A stretch of 64,000 nucleotides of DNA from Guyparkeria sp. SCN-R1 (lineage in GTDB: Bacteria > Pseudomonadota > Gammaproteobacteria > Halothiobacillales > Halothiobacillaceae), in NCBI RefSeq assembly GCF_003932495.1, contig NZ_QZMT01000003.1, forward strand, positions 1-64,000, given 5' to 3'. Both the position numbers and the translations under genes were made by a program. Positions 7,583 to 17,121 of this stretch are shown here, in pieces. The stretch's first letter is position 1, and each line of letters begins with the position of its first letter. The notes beneath the pieces are model-generated. The model had not been told where the DNA came from. It did not search any database and saw only the letters and a program-made list of their open reading frames with translations.

Positions 7583-9586
7583 GTGACCGCTTTGCTCGCC
7601 CGCATCCAGGACTGGTTCGGCCGCCCGCTGAACCGGTTCATCGAGCGTCTGCGGCTGCGCCTGGCACAGCCGGATGCCCTGCTGCAGGTCACGCTGCTCG
7701 GCCTGATCGCCGGGCTGCTCGCCGCCCTGCTCGTGGTCGCCTTCCGGCTGGCGCTCGAGGGACTGCAGGTCTACGGCCTGGGACTGCCGGGCGCGGAACG
7801 CTACGAATCCCTGCCCGCCGAATGGCGTCTGTTGCTGCCGATACTGGGCGCCTTGGTCCTCGGGCTTGCCTTCCACCTGCTGCCGTTCGGCATGCGCAAC
7901 GTCGGCGTCGGCCACGTCATCATCCGGTTTCACCGCTTCGGCGCCGACATGCCCTGGCAGAACGCCGTGGTGCAGTTCGTTGCCGGCGTGTGGGGTCTGC
8001 TGATCGGACTGACCGGCGGGCGGGAAGGCCCCGGCATCCACCTGGGCGCTTTCTCGGGCAGCCTGTTGGGTCATAGCCTTGGCCTGCCAAACAACAGCGT
8101 GCGCACCCTGTCCGGCTGCGGGGTGGCCGCGGCGATCTCCGCGGCCTTCAACACGCCATTGGCCGGCGTGATCTTCGCCCTCGAGGTGGTGATCAAGCAG
8201 TACACGCTGGCGAGCTTCCTGCCGGTCATCCTCGCCTCCTCGATGGGTGCGCTGCTGGCCACGACCGTCTTCGGGCCGGAAACCCTGTTCACCATCGAGA
8301 TCCACCATCAGATGTCGTTCTGGGAGGTGCCTACGCTGCTGGCGCTGGGGCTGATCATCGGCGCGATGGCCGCCGGCTACATCCAGATCGTCGAGGGCAC
8401 CATCGCCCGCAGCTGGAACTGGCCGGTCTGGGGGCGCTTTACCGCCGCTGGGGTGGCAACCGGCATCATCGGTTTCTGGGTGCCGGAAATCCTCGGCATC
8501 GGCCACGACACCACGGACCTGGTCGCCGCCGCCGAACTGACCCTGGGCGCCCTGCTGATCATCGCCGTGGCCAAGTGGCTGTTGGCCAGCGTCACCGTGG
8601 GCCTCGGTCTGCCGATCGGCACCATCGCGCCGGTGCTGATGATCGGCGCGGTGGTCGGCGGTACGCTCGGCAGCCTGCTCTACCGCCTCGACCAGATCCC
8701 GCTCAACGACGTCGCCTTCTACACGGTGCTGGGCATGGGCGCCATGATGGGCGCCACACTCCAGGCGCCACTGGCCGCCCTGGCCGCGGTGCTGGAGCTG
8801 ACCAGTGACACCGGCGCAATCCTGCCCGCCATGATCACCATCGTCGTCTCGGGACTGGTCAGCCGCATGGTATTCGGCAAGTCCGGTCTCTACGACGCGA
8901 TCCTGCGCGCCAACGACCAGCAGATGCCGGGACCGTCGCTGTGGTTCAACGGCGACAACATCGGCGTGTCAAGCATCATCGAGCGCCGTGTCGCCGAGGT
9001 AAACTGCCCCTGCAATCTCGCCCGCTTCGAACAGGCGCTCGAGGAGAAACCGGCGTGGCTGGTCATCCGCGACGAGAATCGCCAGGCAATGGGCGTGATC
9101 CGCTATGCCCCGGCCCGGGCGGCCTTCGACCAGGTCTTCAACCAGGCGCTGTTCGATGCCCAGGCTCGCGCGGAGCAGGCTGCACGAGAGGCCGACGCCG
9201 AGACGCAAGCCAGCCAGACATCGACGGAAAGCCAGCACGTCGGGGCAGACGAGACCACCCACACCCCCGCGAGCACGGGCGAAGGCGGCGCTGGGGGCGA
9301 GAGCTCCGATACACCGGAGGCAGGCGACGACGCGGGCACAGGCATCGACATGGACGCGCTGGCCAACCAGGTGCGCGAGGACGTCCTCCTCGACCCGGCG
9401 GAGATCAGCGGCTTTTACCAGGCCGCCGACGTCGAGGTCGGCTACACCCTGACCCAGGCTCAACGGGTGATGCGCGAGGAAGACGTCGGCGTGCTGGTCG
9501 CGCGACGCATGCTCGGCTCGCCGCAGGCCCGGACCCTGGGCGTGATGACCGCCGCCATGCTGGAACAGGCGATCGTCGAACGTTGA
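7583..9586 (+). CDS. ClC family chloride channel or transporter with CBS-like tail
   Basis: Integral membrane anion-transport protein of 667 residues. The membrane part (about residues 35-450) has the filter motif GGREGPGIHLGA (around 145-156, with the gating Glu) and GLPIGTIAPVLM. The position equivalent to the proton-pathway Glu203 of E. coli ClC-ec1 appears to be Val (FALEVVIK, near residue 200), as in eukaryotic ClC channels; this alignment is by eye. The cytoplasmic tail looks like a CBS pair split by an acidic Thr/Ser/Gly-rich insert (about 528-590). GTG 7583 has GGGAGG eight bases upstream. Divergent from argC. Whether it is a channel or an exchanger cannot be settled here. Confidence 0.88.
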   Translation: MTALLARIQDWFGRPLNRFIERLRLRLAQPDALLQVTLLGLIAGLLAALLVVAFRLALEGLQVYGLGLPGAERYESLPAEWRLLLPILGALVLGLAFHLLPFGMRNVGVGHVIIRFHRFGADMPWQNAVVQFVAGVWGLLIGLTGGREGPGIHLGAFSGSLLGHSLGLPNNSVRTLSGCGVAAAISAAFNTPLAGVIFALEVVIKQYTLASFLPVILASSMGALLATTVFGPETLFTIEIHHQMSFWEVPTLLALGLIIGAMAAGYIQIVEGTIARSWNWPVWGRFTAAGVATGIIGFWVPEILGIGHDTTDLVAAAELTLGALLIIAVAKWLLASVTVGLGLPIGTIAPVLMIGAVVGGTLGSLLYRLDQIPLNDVAFYTVLGMGAMMGATLQAPLAALAAVLELTSDTGAILPAMITIVVSGLVSRMVFGKSGLYDAILRANDQQMPGPSLWFNGDNIGVSSIIERRVAEVNCPCNLARFEQALEEKPAWLVIRDENRQAMGVIRYAPARAAFDQVFNQALFDAQARAEQAAREADAETQASQTSTESQHVGADETTHTPASTGEGGAGGESSDTPEAGDDAGTGIDMDALANQVREDVLLDPAEISGFYQAADVEVGYTLTQAQRVMREEDVGVLVARRMLGSPQARTLGVMTAAMLEQAIVER

Positions 9587-9750
9587 CGCCGGCGGGTGTC
9601 AGGCGGAAACTTTGCCGTCTGCCGCCGGTCCATTTTGCTTGCCACGCACCGGTCGCTTTTGCCCAAGGACGCGTTGATCCAACAGGAATGCCGTTCCGGC
9701 TTGCCGGACCGCATTCCTATTCGACCTGAGCTTCCCAATGAGGGTTCGAC

Positions 9751-10311
9751 ATGACGCGACGTAACGATATTTCCCGCCGGACGAATACCGCCGCGGATCC
9801 GCACCACGACAGCTCACGCCGCCGCTTGCTGCTGGGCGGCGCGGGGGCGCTGCTCACCCTGGGGCTGGGCGGCTGCCTGTCCGACAGCGGCCTGCCGCTG
9901 GAGGGCGTGACCGTGCAGGATCGCGACGGCAAGCCGGTGGAGCTGGCGGCGATCAAGGGCAAGCCCACCTTGATCACCTTCTGGGCGACCACCTGCCCCG
10001 GCTGCGTCAAGGAAATCCCGCACATCCAGGAACTGCACGACAAGTACGCCGACCGCGGCGTGAACGTGGTGGGGCTGGCAATGAGCTACGACCCGCTCGA
10101 TCAGATCAACAAGATGGTCGAGGAGCGCGACATGACCTACACCATCTGGCAGGACAAGGACGGCCGCGGCGCCGAAGTATTCGGGCCGGTGCGCGTCACG
10201 CCGACGACCTTCATTCTCGATGCCCAGGCTCGCATCGAGTTCCAGAAGATCGGCGTGTTCGACGTCGACCGGGTCGAACGCACCCTCGACCGGCTGCTCG
10301 AGTCGGCTTGA
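9751..10311 (+). CDS. TlpA/ResA-like thioredoxin-fold lipoprotein
   Basis: Predicted periplasm-facing thiol-disulfide reductase of 186 residues. A long basic N-terminus containing SRRRLLLGG, which could be read by the Tat route, leads into a hydrophobic stretch and a lipobox LGGC with the lipidated Cys at 42. The redox motif WATTCPGC places CPGC at 82-85, followed by the cis-Pro region RVTPTTFILD. Such proteins reduce apocytochrome c or other exported thiols, which fits the two small c-type cytochromes elsewhere in the window. The 164 bases upstream contain an AGGAATGC/GCATTCCT hairpin (9684-9718) without a T-run. A good intrinsic terminator follows the gene. Confidence 0.85.
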   Translation: MTRRNDISRRTNTAADPHHDSSRRRLLLGGAGALLTLGLGGCLSDSGLPLEGVTVQDRDGKPVELAAIKGKPTLITFWATTCPGCVKEIPHIQELHDKYADRGVNVVGLAMSYDPLDQINKMVEERDMTYTIWQDKDGRGAEVFGPVRVTPTTFILDAQARIEFQKIGVFDVDRVERTLDRLLESA

Positions 10312-10334
10312 GGGTCATCGACCCGCGCGCCCCG

Positions 10335-10359
10335 ACGCCCCGCGAGCCGGGGCGTTTTT
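10335..10359 (+). terminator. Intrinsic terminator after the TlpA-like gene
   Basis: ACGCCCC at 10335-10341 pairs with GGGGCGT at 10349-10355, with a seven-base loop, and the right arm runs into five T residues. It lies 24 bases after the stop codon and separates the lipoprotein gene from the map-glnD-rluA unit. Confidence 0.8.
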
Positions 10360-10430
10360 CGTTACACTGACGGTCTTTGCGCGCGTCTCGCGTCGTGGCA
10401 GACACAATCAGGGGAGCCCGTTTCCAGGTC

Positions 10431-11189
10431 ATGAACATCTCCATCAAGACTCCCGAGGAAATCGAGAATATCCGCATCGCCAGCCAGCTGGCCGCCGAGA
10501 TACTGGTGCTCCTGCGCGAGCACGTGAAGGCTGGCGTGACCACCGGCGAGCTCAACGAGATCGCCCACCGTCACATCACCGAGGTTCAGGGCGGCACGCC
10601 GGCGACGCTCGGCTACCACGGTTTCCCCGCCTCGATCTGCACCTCGCTCAATCACCAGGTCTGCCACGGCATTCCCGGCGACAAGACCCTGCGCGACGGC
10701 GACATCCTCAATATCGACGTCACCGTGATCAAGGACGGCTGGTACGGCGACACCTCGGCGATGTACACCGTCGGCAAGCCCTCGGTGCGTGCCCAGCGGC
10801 TGATCGATGTCACCCATGAGGCGATGATGAAGGGCATCGAGACGGTCCGTCCCGACGCCACCCTCGGCGACATCGGCCATGCCATCCAGACCCATGCCGA
10901 GGCGAGCGGGTTTTCCGTGGTGCGCGAGTACTGCGGCCACGGCATCGGGCGAAACTTCCACGAAGACCCGCAGGTGGTCCACTACGGCAATCCGGGCGAG
11001 GGCGTACGCCTCAAGGAAGGCATGGTCTTCACCATCGAGCCGATGATCAACGCCGGCAAGAAGGAGATCAAGCTGCTGGGCGACGGCTGGACGGTGGTCA
11101 CGAAAGACCACTCGCTGTCGGCGCAGTGGGAGCACACGGTCGCCGTGACCAAGGACGGGTTCGACATCCTCAGCCTGCCGCCCGCCTAA
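10431..11189 (+). CDS. map: Type I methionine aminopeptidase
   Basis: Removes the initiator methionine from new proteins. In the 252-residue protein the five metal ligands are readable: the two Asp of NIDVTVIKDGWYGDTSAMY, the His of CGHGIGRNFHEDP, and the Glu residues in FTIEPM and QWEHTVAVT. The substrate-binding His is in GYHGFPASIC. I start at ATG 10431 (MNISIKTPEEIE), matching the family N-terminus; an in-frame extension to 10377 has no support. It is four bases upstream of glnD and likely co-transcribed with it. Confidence 0.97.
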   Translation: MNISIKTPEEIENIRIASQLAAEILVLLREHVKAGVTTGELNEIAHRHITEVQGGTPATLGYHGFPASICTSLNHQVCHGIPGDKTLRDGDILNIDVTVIKDGWYGDTSAMYTVGKPSVRAQRLIDVTHEAMMKGIETVRPDATLGDIGHAIQTHAEASGFSVVREYCGHGIGRNFHEDPQVVHYGNPGEGVRLKEGMVFTIEPMINAGKKEIKLLGDGWTVVTKDHSLSAQWEHTVAVTKDGFDILSLPPA

Positions 11190-11193
11190 CTCC

Positions 11194-13890
11194 ATGCAAT
11201 CAACAGGGCAACCGGCCCCCAACGGTCGATTCGGCGACCAGAGCACCTTCCCGGCCGACCGGCCGCTGGCGCGCCAGCTCGAGACACTGAACGACCACTG
11301 GGCCGAGGCGCTGACCGACGAGGCCAGCGCCCGCGGCTTCATCCAGGAGGTTACCGCGCGCGTCGACAGCGCCCTGCGGGCCCTGTGGCAGGACAAGCTT
11401 GCCGACACGCCCTGCGCCCTGGTCGCGGTCGGCGGCTACGGCCGCGGCGAGATGTTCGTCCACTCGGACATCGACATCATGGTGCTCACCGCCGATCACG
11501 CCCATGACGAGGCGGTGCAGGCGTTCCTCTACACCCTCTGGGACACCGGCCTGTCGATCGGCTACGCCGTGCGCAGCGTCGAGGAATGCCTCGAGGCGGC
11601 CACCGACCCCACGGTCTACACCAGCCTGATCGAGATGCGGCTGATCGCCGGCGACGAAGAGCTGCTCACGCGCCTGGATGCCGCCATTCGCGACGATGCG
11701 GCCTTCGATCCGGCCTGGTTCTTCGCCGCCAAGATCGACGAGCAACAGGCGCGCTACGAGTCGCACGACAATGTCGGCACCAAGATCGAGCCACACATCA
11801 AGGAAGGCCCGGGCGGCCTGCGCGACCTGCACACCATCCGCTGGCTGGCCAATCGCATCGACGGCGCCCCCAGTCTCGCGGCGATGCACCGGGCCGAACT
11901 GCTGCGCGATGACGAATACCGGGCGCTGCTACATGCCGAATCGCTGCTGTTTCGCATCCGCATCGGCCTGCACGGCCTGGCCGAACGGGCCGAAGAGCGC
12001 CTGTTGCTGATGCACCAGAAAACGCTGGCCGGCGCGTTCGGCTACGAGGGGCTCCAGGACGGCAACCTCGCGGTCGAGCGCTTCATGCAGCACTTCTTTC
12101 GCGCCACCATCGAGGTCGAACGCCTCAACCAGCTACTGATCCAGCGCTGGCGTGAACGCCTGCACCCGGAAATCCTCGAGCCGATCCAGCGGCTCAACCC
12201 GCGCTTCGTCCGTCGCGGCCGGTTGATCGAGACCCGTGACGCGCAGGTCTTCATGCGCTCGCCCACCGCCATCCTCGAGCTGTTCCTGCTGCTCGCCGAG
12301 CATCCCGAGCTCGAGGGCATGACGGCCGCCACCGCCCGACAGCTGCGCGCCAACCTGTCGGTGATCGACGCCGGTTTTCGCGCCAACCGACACGCGAAAC
12401 AGCTGTTCATGCGCCTGTTGCGCGCCGAGCGCGGCGTCTACCTCGCGCTGCGCAACATGAACCTCACCGGCGTGCTCGCCGCCTACATCCCCAACTTCGG
12501 CCCGATCGTCGGGCTGATGCAGTTCGACCTGTTCCACGCCTACACGGTCGACACCCACACCTTGCTGGTGATCCGCAACCTGCGCCGTCCCGCACTGCCC
12601 AAGTACCGCGACGAGAACCCAATCGCCTCGGACGCCTTCAAGCGTATTCCCCGTCCGGAAGTCCTGTACCTGGCCGGGCTGTTCCATGACATCGCCAAGG
12701 GCCGCGGTGGCGATCACGCCGAGCTGGGCGCGTTCGATGCCCGGGATTTCGCCCGGGCGCATGGCCTGGCGCGCGAGGATATCGATCTGGTCGGCTGGCT
12801 GGTCGAGCAGCACCTGCTGCTCTCGTTCACCGCCCAGCGCCAGGACATCGAGGACCCGGAGGTCATCCGGCGCTTCGCCGAACAGGTCGGCAGCGCCGAA
12901 CAACTCGACTACCTCTACCTGCTGACGGTGGCCGACATCCGCGCCACCAACCCGCAGTTGTGGAACTCCTGGCGCGACACCCTGCTGCGGCGCCTGTTCG
13001 AGCTCACCCACCAGCACTTTGCCGAGGGGGTGCGCTCGTCGGCACAGATCGTGCGCGAGACACGCCGCGACGCCAATCGCCAGGGTTCGAGCGAAGGCAT
13101 GGATGCCGCCAAGCTGGCCGCCTGGCTGTCGGGCATGCCGGAGGAGTACTTCCTCAGAAACGAGATCGACAACATCCTGCGCCACTCGCGGGTGGCGGTC
13201 GATGCCGACCTGCCCGCCCTGACCATCAACGACGACCCGCAGCACCAGGCAACCCAGATCCTGATCCTGGCCCAGAACCACCCGGCACTGTTCGCCCACG
13301 TGGTTGCCGGCATCGACCGGGAGGGCCTGAACGTCCAGTCGGCCAACATCACCGTGATCCCGCGCCCGCTGGTGGTCGAAAGCGGGCTCAACGCCGTGGA
13401 CGACGAAGGCAACCGCGAACCCTTGCCCGAGTCGGAGCTGATTCTGCTGGAATTTTTCGTGCTCGATCGCCAGGGGCACGCCGTCAGCGATCCCGGCGCG
13501 ATCGAGGCACTGCACGAGCGGCTGGAAGGCGTGATCCACCGCCCGGAGCGCGCCCTGTCGATCACCCGCCGGCGCACCCCGGCCCAGCTCTCCAGCCTGG
13601 ACGTGGACACCGAGGTGGAATTCATTGCCGACGTCGCCCGGGCACGCACCATGATCCAGGTCCTCACCAAGGACCGGCCGGGCCTGCTGGCCGATCTCTC
13701 CGACACCCTGTGGCGCATGGGCGCCATCCTGCTGCACGCGCGCATCGCCACCCTGGGCGAACGCGCCGAGGATGCCTTCTTCGTGGTCGACCAGTATGGC
13801 CACCCGATCAACGACCGCGAGCACCAGCAGGCAATTGCCGACGCCCTGATCCACGCCGCCAAGGGCAGCGCCGCCGAGAAAGGCACATGA
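11194..13890 (+). CDS. glnD: Bifunctional uridylyltransferase/uridylyl-removing enzyme of PII
   Basis: Nitrogen sensor: uridylylates PII under nitrogen limitation and removes UMP when glutamine is high. Domain order in 898 residues: nucleotidyltransferase (GGYGRGEMFVHSDIDIMVL, about 79-97), helical linker, HD hydrolase (LFHDIAKGRGGDH, near 498), and two C-terminal ACT domains (about 690-770 and 815-898) that bind glutamine. It follows map by four bases and overlaps rluA by ATGA. The ntrBC pair about 45 kb away would be its downstream output through PII. No obvious Shine-Dalgarno is seen, so it may rely on coupling to map. Confidence 0.97.
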   Translation: MQSTGQPAPNGRFGDQSTFPADRPLARQLETLNDHWAEALTDEASARGFIQEVTARVDSALRALWQDKLADTPCALVAVGGYGRGEMFVHSDIDIMVLTADHAHDEAVQAFLYTLWDTGLSIGYAVRSVEECLEAATDPTVYTSLIEMRLIAGDEELLTRLDAAIRDDAAFDPAWFFAAKIDEQQARYESHDNVGTKIEPHIKEGPGGLRDLHTIRWLANRIDGAPSLAAMHRAELLRDDEYRALLHAESLLFRIRIGLHGLAERAEERLLLMHQKTLAGAFGYEGLQDGNLAVERFMQHFFRATIEVERLNQLLIQRWRERLHPEILEPIQRLNPRFVRRGRLIETRDAQVFMRSPTAILELFLLLAEHPELEGMTAATARQLRANLSVIDAGFRANRHAKQLFMRLLRAERGVYLALRNMNLTGVLAAYIPNFGPIVGLMQFDLFHAYTVDTHTLLVIRNLRRPALPKYRDENPIASDAFKRIPRPEVLYLAGLFHDIAKGRGGDHAELGAFDARDFARAHGLAREDIDLVGWLVEQHLLLSFTAQRQDIEDPEVIRRFAEQVGSAEQLDYLYLLTVADIRATNPQLWNSWRDTLLRRLFELTHQHFAEGVRSSAQIVRETRRDANRQGSSEGMDAAKLAAWLSGMPEEYFLRNEIDNILRHSRVAVDADLPALTINDDPQHQATQILILAQNHPALFAHVVAGIDREGLNVQSANITVIPRPLVVESGLNAVDDEGNREPLPESELILLEFFVLDRQGHAVSDPGAIEALHERLEGVIHRPERALSITRRRTPAQLSSLDVDTEVEFIADVARARTMIQVLTKDRPGLLADLSDTLWRMGAILLHARIATLGERAEDAFFVVDQYGHPINDREHQQAIADALIHAAKGSAAEKGT

Positions 13891-14552
13891 GCCCGATCGA
13901 CCACAACCTGCCCGCCAACCAGCCGCCAGGGGACTGGGCGCTGATCGACGAGCGCCGCGATTTCCTGGTGGTGGCCAAGCCCGAGCGGATGCTGTCGGTC
14001 CCCGGCATCGGCCCGGACAAGCAGGATTGCCTGATCACGCGGGTGCAGACCGAGTTTCCCGAGGCGCGTATCGTCCACCGGCTCGACTGGGACACCTCGG
14101 GCCTGCTGGTGCTGGCACGCAATGCCCGCGCCCACTCCTTCCTCTCCAAGGCCTTCGCCGCGCGCGACGTGGACAAGACCTACGAGGCATTGATCGACGC
14201 CCCGCTGGAGCCGGTCGAGGGCCTGATCGACCTGCCGATCGGCAAGGACCACGAGCGCCGGCCGCGCTACCGCATCGACCCGCAGAGCGGGCGGCCGTCA
14301 CAGACCCGCTACCGCTTGGCCGAACCGGTGGAAGACGGCATTCGGATCATTCTCGAGCCGATCACCGGACGCTCGCACCAGCTGCGCGTGCACCTGCTGG
14401 CCCAGGGGCGCCCCATCCAGGGCGACTCGCTCTATCACCCCGAGGCCAACCGCCACGCGCGGCTGATGCTGCACGCCGCCCGGCTGGTCTTCCCCGACCC
14501 GGAACACCCCGACGCCCCCAAGGTCGGCTACCACTGCGAACCGCCGTTCTAG
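13887..14552 (+). CDS. rluA: RluA family pseudouridine synthase
   Basis: Converts specific uridines in 23S rRNA and some tRNAs to pseudouridine. The 221-residue protein has the catalytic Asp in VHRLDWDTSG (near residue 66), the ITGRSHQLRVH motif, and the N-terminal VVAKPERMLSVPG, which resembles E. coli RluA more closely than RluC or RluD. There is no S4 domain, again as in RluA. It starts at ATG 13887 overlapping the glnD stop (ATGA), so it is translationally coupled. The symbol is likely, but the exact modified position is not provable from sequence. Confidence 0.88.
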   Translation: MSPIDHNLPANQPPGDWALIDERRDFLVVAKPERMLSVPGIGPDKQDCLITRVQTEFPEARIVHRLDWDTSGLLVLARNARAHSFLSKAFAARDVDKTYEALIDAPLEPVEGLIDLPIGKDHERRPRYRIDPQSGRPSQTRYRLAEPVEDGIRIILEPITGRSHQLRVHLLAQGRPIQGDSLYHPEANRHARLMLHAARLVFPDPEHPDAPKVGYHCEPPF

Positions 14553-14582
14553 CCCGGGTATTTCCTGAAACTTCCGGGCTAG
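14549..14582 (+). terminator. Hairpin overlapping the rluA stop codon
   Basis: CTAGCCCGG (14549-14557) and CCGGGCTAG (14574-14582) form a perfect 9-bp stem with a 16-base loop, and the left arm includes the rluA stop codon. No T-run follows, so termination would be weak or rho-assisted. It marks the boundary between the map-glnD-rluA unit and the sdh operon. Confidence 0.4.
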
Positions 14583-14654
14583 GGCATCCGGCGATCAAGC
14601 GCCTATAGTAGCCAGTAGGCCAACGCACACGGACAAGGAAAGGCAAACCGCGCC

Positions 14655-15053
14655 ATGCCGCCCAGGGATCCGAACACTGATCAAAAACGCCCGGTCTTTC
14701 TCGACCTGCGCCGGATACGTTTCCCTCCGCAGGCGATCGCCTCGATCGCCCACCGGCTGACCGGCGTGCTGATGATCCTCGCGATCCTCCCGGCCACCTG
14801 GCTGTTTGCCATCAGCCTGTCGGGCCCGGCGGGATTCGCCCGGGCCGGCGAGGTGCTGACGGGGATCCCGGCGCGACTGGCGGGCCTGCTGCTCGCCCTC
14901 GCACTAGCCCACCACCTGTTCGCCGGCATCCGCTACCTGCTGCTGGATATCGACATCGGCATCAACCGCGTGACCGCCCGCCGCAGCGCGCTGCTGGTCA
15001 TGGGGTTGGCCGTGATCGCCGGTCTGGGCCTCTGGTGGGGACTATGGGCATGA
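14655..15053 (+). CDS. sdhC: Succinate dehydrogenase cytochrome b556 subunit
   Basis: Membrane anchor subunit of complex II that helps form the quinone and heme site. The 132-residue protein has three hydrophobic segments (about 38-58, 70-95, 107-130). The motif SIAHRLTG lies before the first segment, and the heme-ligand region is [14 protein letters not shown]. First gene of sdhCDABE. A TATAGT hexamer near 14606 could be the operon's -10, but no convincing -35 pairs with it. The stop codon overlaps the sdhD start. Confidence 0.93.
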   Translation: MPPRDPNTDQKRPVFLDLRRIRFPPQAIASIAHRLTGVLMILAILPATWLFAISLSGPAGFARAGEVLTGIPARLAGLLLALALAHHLFAGIRYLLLDIDIGINRVTARRSALLVMGLAVIAGLGLWWGLWA

Positions 15054-15373
15054 GCGGGCTGTCCGCCTGGCTGATCCAGCGTCTGTCCGCGCTCTATCTC
15101 GCCGGATTCACCGTCTACGCACTGGTCCGCCTGGCGATGGCCGAGTCCTTTTCGCATGCGGCGTGGAGCGACTGGCTGGCCGCGCCGCTCAATGCCGTGA
15201 CGCTCTGGCTGGCCGCGCTGGCGCTGCTGCTGCACGCCTGGGTGGGCGGACGCGACGTGCTGCTCGACTATGTCCATCCGCTCGGCCTGCGCGTCGTCAT
15301 GCTGACCATACTGGCCGGCTGGCTGCTCGGGTCGGGAATCTGGTTCGGCGCGATACTGCTGGAGGTGATGTGA
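15050..15373 (+). CDS. sdhD: Succinate dehydrogenase hydrophobic membrane anchor subunit
   Basis: Second membrane anchor of complex II, 107 residues and three transmembrane segments. [13 protein letters not shown] at the N-terminus and [19 protein letters not shown] carry the usual conserved Arg/Ser and Asp-Tyr residues of the quinone site. I choose ATG 15050, which overlaps the sdhC stop (ATGA) and has GGTGGGG nine bases upstream; ATG 15044 and GTG 15035 are in frame. The gene ends by overlapping the GTG start of sdhA. Confidence 0.92.
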   Translation: MSGLSAWLIQRLSALYLAGFTVYALVRLAMAESFSHAAWSDWLAAPLNAVTLWLAALALLLHAWVGGRDVLLDYVHPLGLRVVMLTILAGWLLGSGIWFGAILLEVM

Positions 15374-17121
15374 AGCGACAGGTCGATGCACTGGTGATCG
15401 GGGCCGGGGGCGGTGGACTGCGCGCGGCGCTGCAACTGGCCCGGGGCGAGGCGAGCGTGGCGGTGGTCTCCAAGGTCTTCCCCACCCGGTCACACACCGT
15501 CGCCGCACAGGGCGGCGTCAACGCCTCGCTGGCCAACGCCCTGCCGGACAACTGGCACTGGCACATGTTCGACACGGTCAAGGGCAGCGACTACCTCGGC
15601 GACCAGGACGCGATCGAGTACATGTGTCGCGCCGCGCCCAAGGCGGTCCGCGAGCTGGAACACTTCGGCGTGCCGTTCTCGCGCCTGCCCGACGGGCGGA
15701 TCTACCAACGCGCCTTCGGCGGGCAAAGCCAGGACTTCGGCGGCGAACAGGCCGCACGCACCTGCGCCGCCGCCGACCGCACCGGGCACGCGATCCTGCA
15801 TTCGCTCTACCAGCAGAATCTCGCCGCTGGCACGCACTTCTTCGACGAGCATTTCGCGCTCGACCTGCTCGTTGATGACGCCGGCGCGGTCCTTGGGGCA
15901 CAAGTCCTCGACATTGCCAGCGGCGAGACGACCACCATCGAGGCGCGCACCACCCTGCTCGCCACCGGCGGGGCGGCCCAGATTTACCGCACCAACACCA
16001 ACGCGCTGATCAACACCGGTGACGGCATGGCCATGGCACTGCGCGCCGGCATCCCGCTCCAAGACATGGAATTCGTCCAGTTCCACCCCACTGGCATCGC
16101 CGGCAAGGGCATGCTGATCACCGAGGGCGTGCGCGGCGAGGGTGGCTACCTGGTCAATGCCGAGGGGGAGCGCTTCATGGAACGCTACGCCCCCCACGCG
16201 AAGGATCTGGCCAGCCGCGACGTGGTCAGCCGCGCGATCGTCACCGAGATCCGCGAGGGGCGCGGCTGCGGCCCGAACGGCGACCACGTCCTGCTCAAGC
16301 TCGATCATCTCGGCGAGGCCGTCATCAGCGAACGCCTGCCGGCGATCCGCGAAACCGCCAAGACCTTCGTCAACATCGATCCGGTCGACGACCCCATCCC
16401 GGTGTTCCCCACCGCGCACTACACCATGGGCGGCATCCCCACCAACCGCCACGGGCAGGTGGTCCGCCCGGGCGAGGATGGCAAGGACCAGCCCGTCGAG
16501 GGCCTGTATGCCGCGGGCGAATGCGCCTGCGTCTCCGTGCACGGCGCCAACCGGCTGGGCGGCAACTCCCTGCTCGACATCGTGGTCTTCGGCCGGGCGG
16601 CGGCCCGGCACATGCTCGAGCACCTCGCCGCGCACCGCTATCACCGCCCCCTGCCGGAACAGGCCCCCGCCCGCGCACAAGCCCTGGCCGATGCCATCGA
16701 GACGCGGGAGACCGGCGAGGCGGTCGCCGCCCTGCGCCGCGAGCTCCAGCAGACCATGGAAGACTATGCCGGCGTATTCCGCCGCCAGGACCAGCTGGAC
16801 GAGGGGCTCGAGCGCATCCGCCAGCTGCATGCCCGCAGCCGACGGCTGGCGATCGGCGACCACGGGCGCGTGTTCAACACCGCGAGGATCGAGGCGCTGG
16901 AACTGGTCAATCTCGCCGACGTGGCGCTGGCAGCGATCACCGCGGCGGCCGCCCGAACCGAAAGCCGCGGCGCGCATTCCCGCATCGACCACCCCGAGCG
17001 CGACGACGAGCACTGGCTGGTGCACAGCCTGTTCTCGCTCGAGACCGGCATGCGTTACAAGCCCGTGCGGACCACCCCGCTGACGGTGGATGCATTCCCG
17101 CCCAAACCGAGGGTCTACTGA
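15370..17121 (+). CDS. sdhA: Succinate dehydrogenase flavoprotein subunit
   Basis: Catalytic subunit oxidising succinate to fumarate with covalently bound FAD. The 583-residue protein starts at GTG 15370 behind GGAGG. It has the dinucleotide fold [13 protein letters not shown], the FAD-linking His in [20 protein letters not shown] in the substrate region, and [13 protein letters not shown] with the catalytic Arg. C-terminal helical domain complete. Overlaps sdhD by four bases and sdhB by one, so the four subunits are tightly coupled. Confidence 0.97.
   Translation: MKRQVDALVIGAGGGGLRAALQLARGEASVAVVSKVFPTRSHTVAAQGGVNASLANALPDNWHWHMFDTVKGSDYLGDQDAIEYMCRAAPKAVRELEHFGVPFSRLPDGRIYQRAFGGQSQDFGGEQAARTCAAADRTGHAILHSLYQQNLAAGTHFFDEHFALDLLVDDAGAVLGAQVLDIASGETTTIEARTTLLATGGAAQIYRTNTNALINTGDGMAMALRAGIPLQDMEFVQFHPTGIAGKGMLITEGVRGEGGYLVNAEGERFMERYAPHAKDLASRDVVSRAIVTEIREGRGCGPNGDHVLLKLDHLGEAVISERLPAIRETAKTFVNIDPVDDPIPVFPTAHYTMGGIPTNRHGQVVRPGEDGKDQPVEGLYAAGECACVSVHGANRLGGNSLLDIVVFGRAAARHMLEHLAAHRYHRPLPEQAPARAQALADAIETRETGEAVAALRRELQQTMEDYAGVFRRQDQLDEGLERIRQLHARSRRLAIGDHGRVFNTARIEALELVNLADVALAAITAAAARTESRGAHSRIDHPERDDEHWLVHSLFSLETGMRYKPVRTTPLTVDAFPPKPRVY

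Noticed and set aside
6324-7586. 420-codon plus-strand frame opposite argC
   Set aside because: Antisense of argC and running into the start of the ClC gene; no domain or ribosome site.
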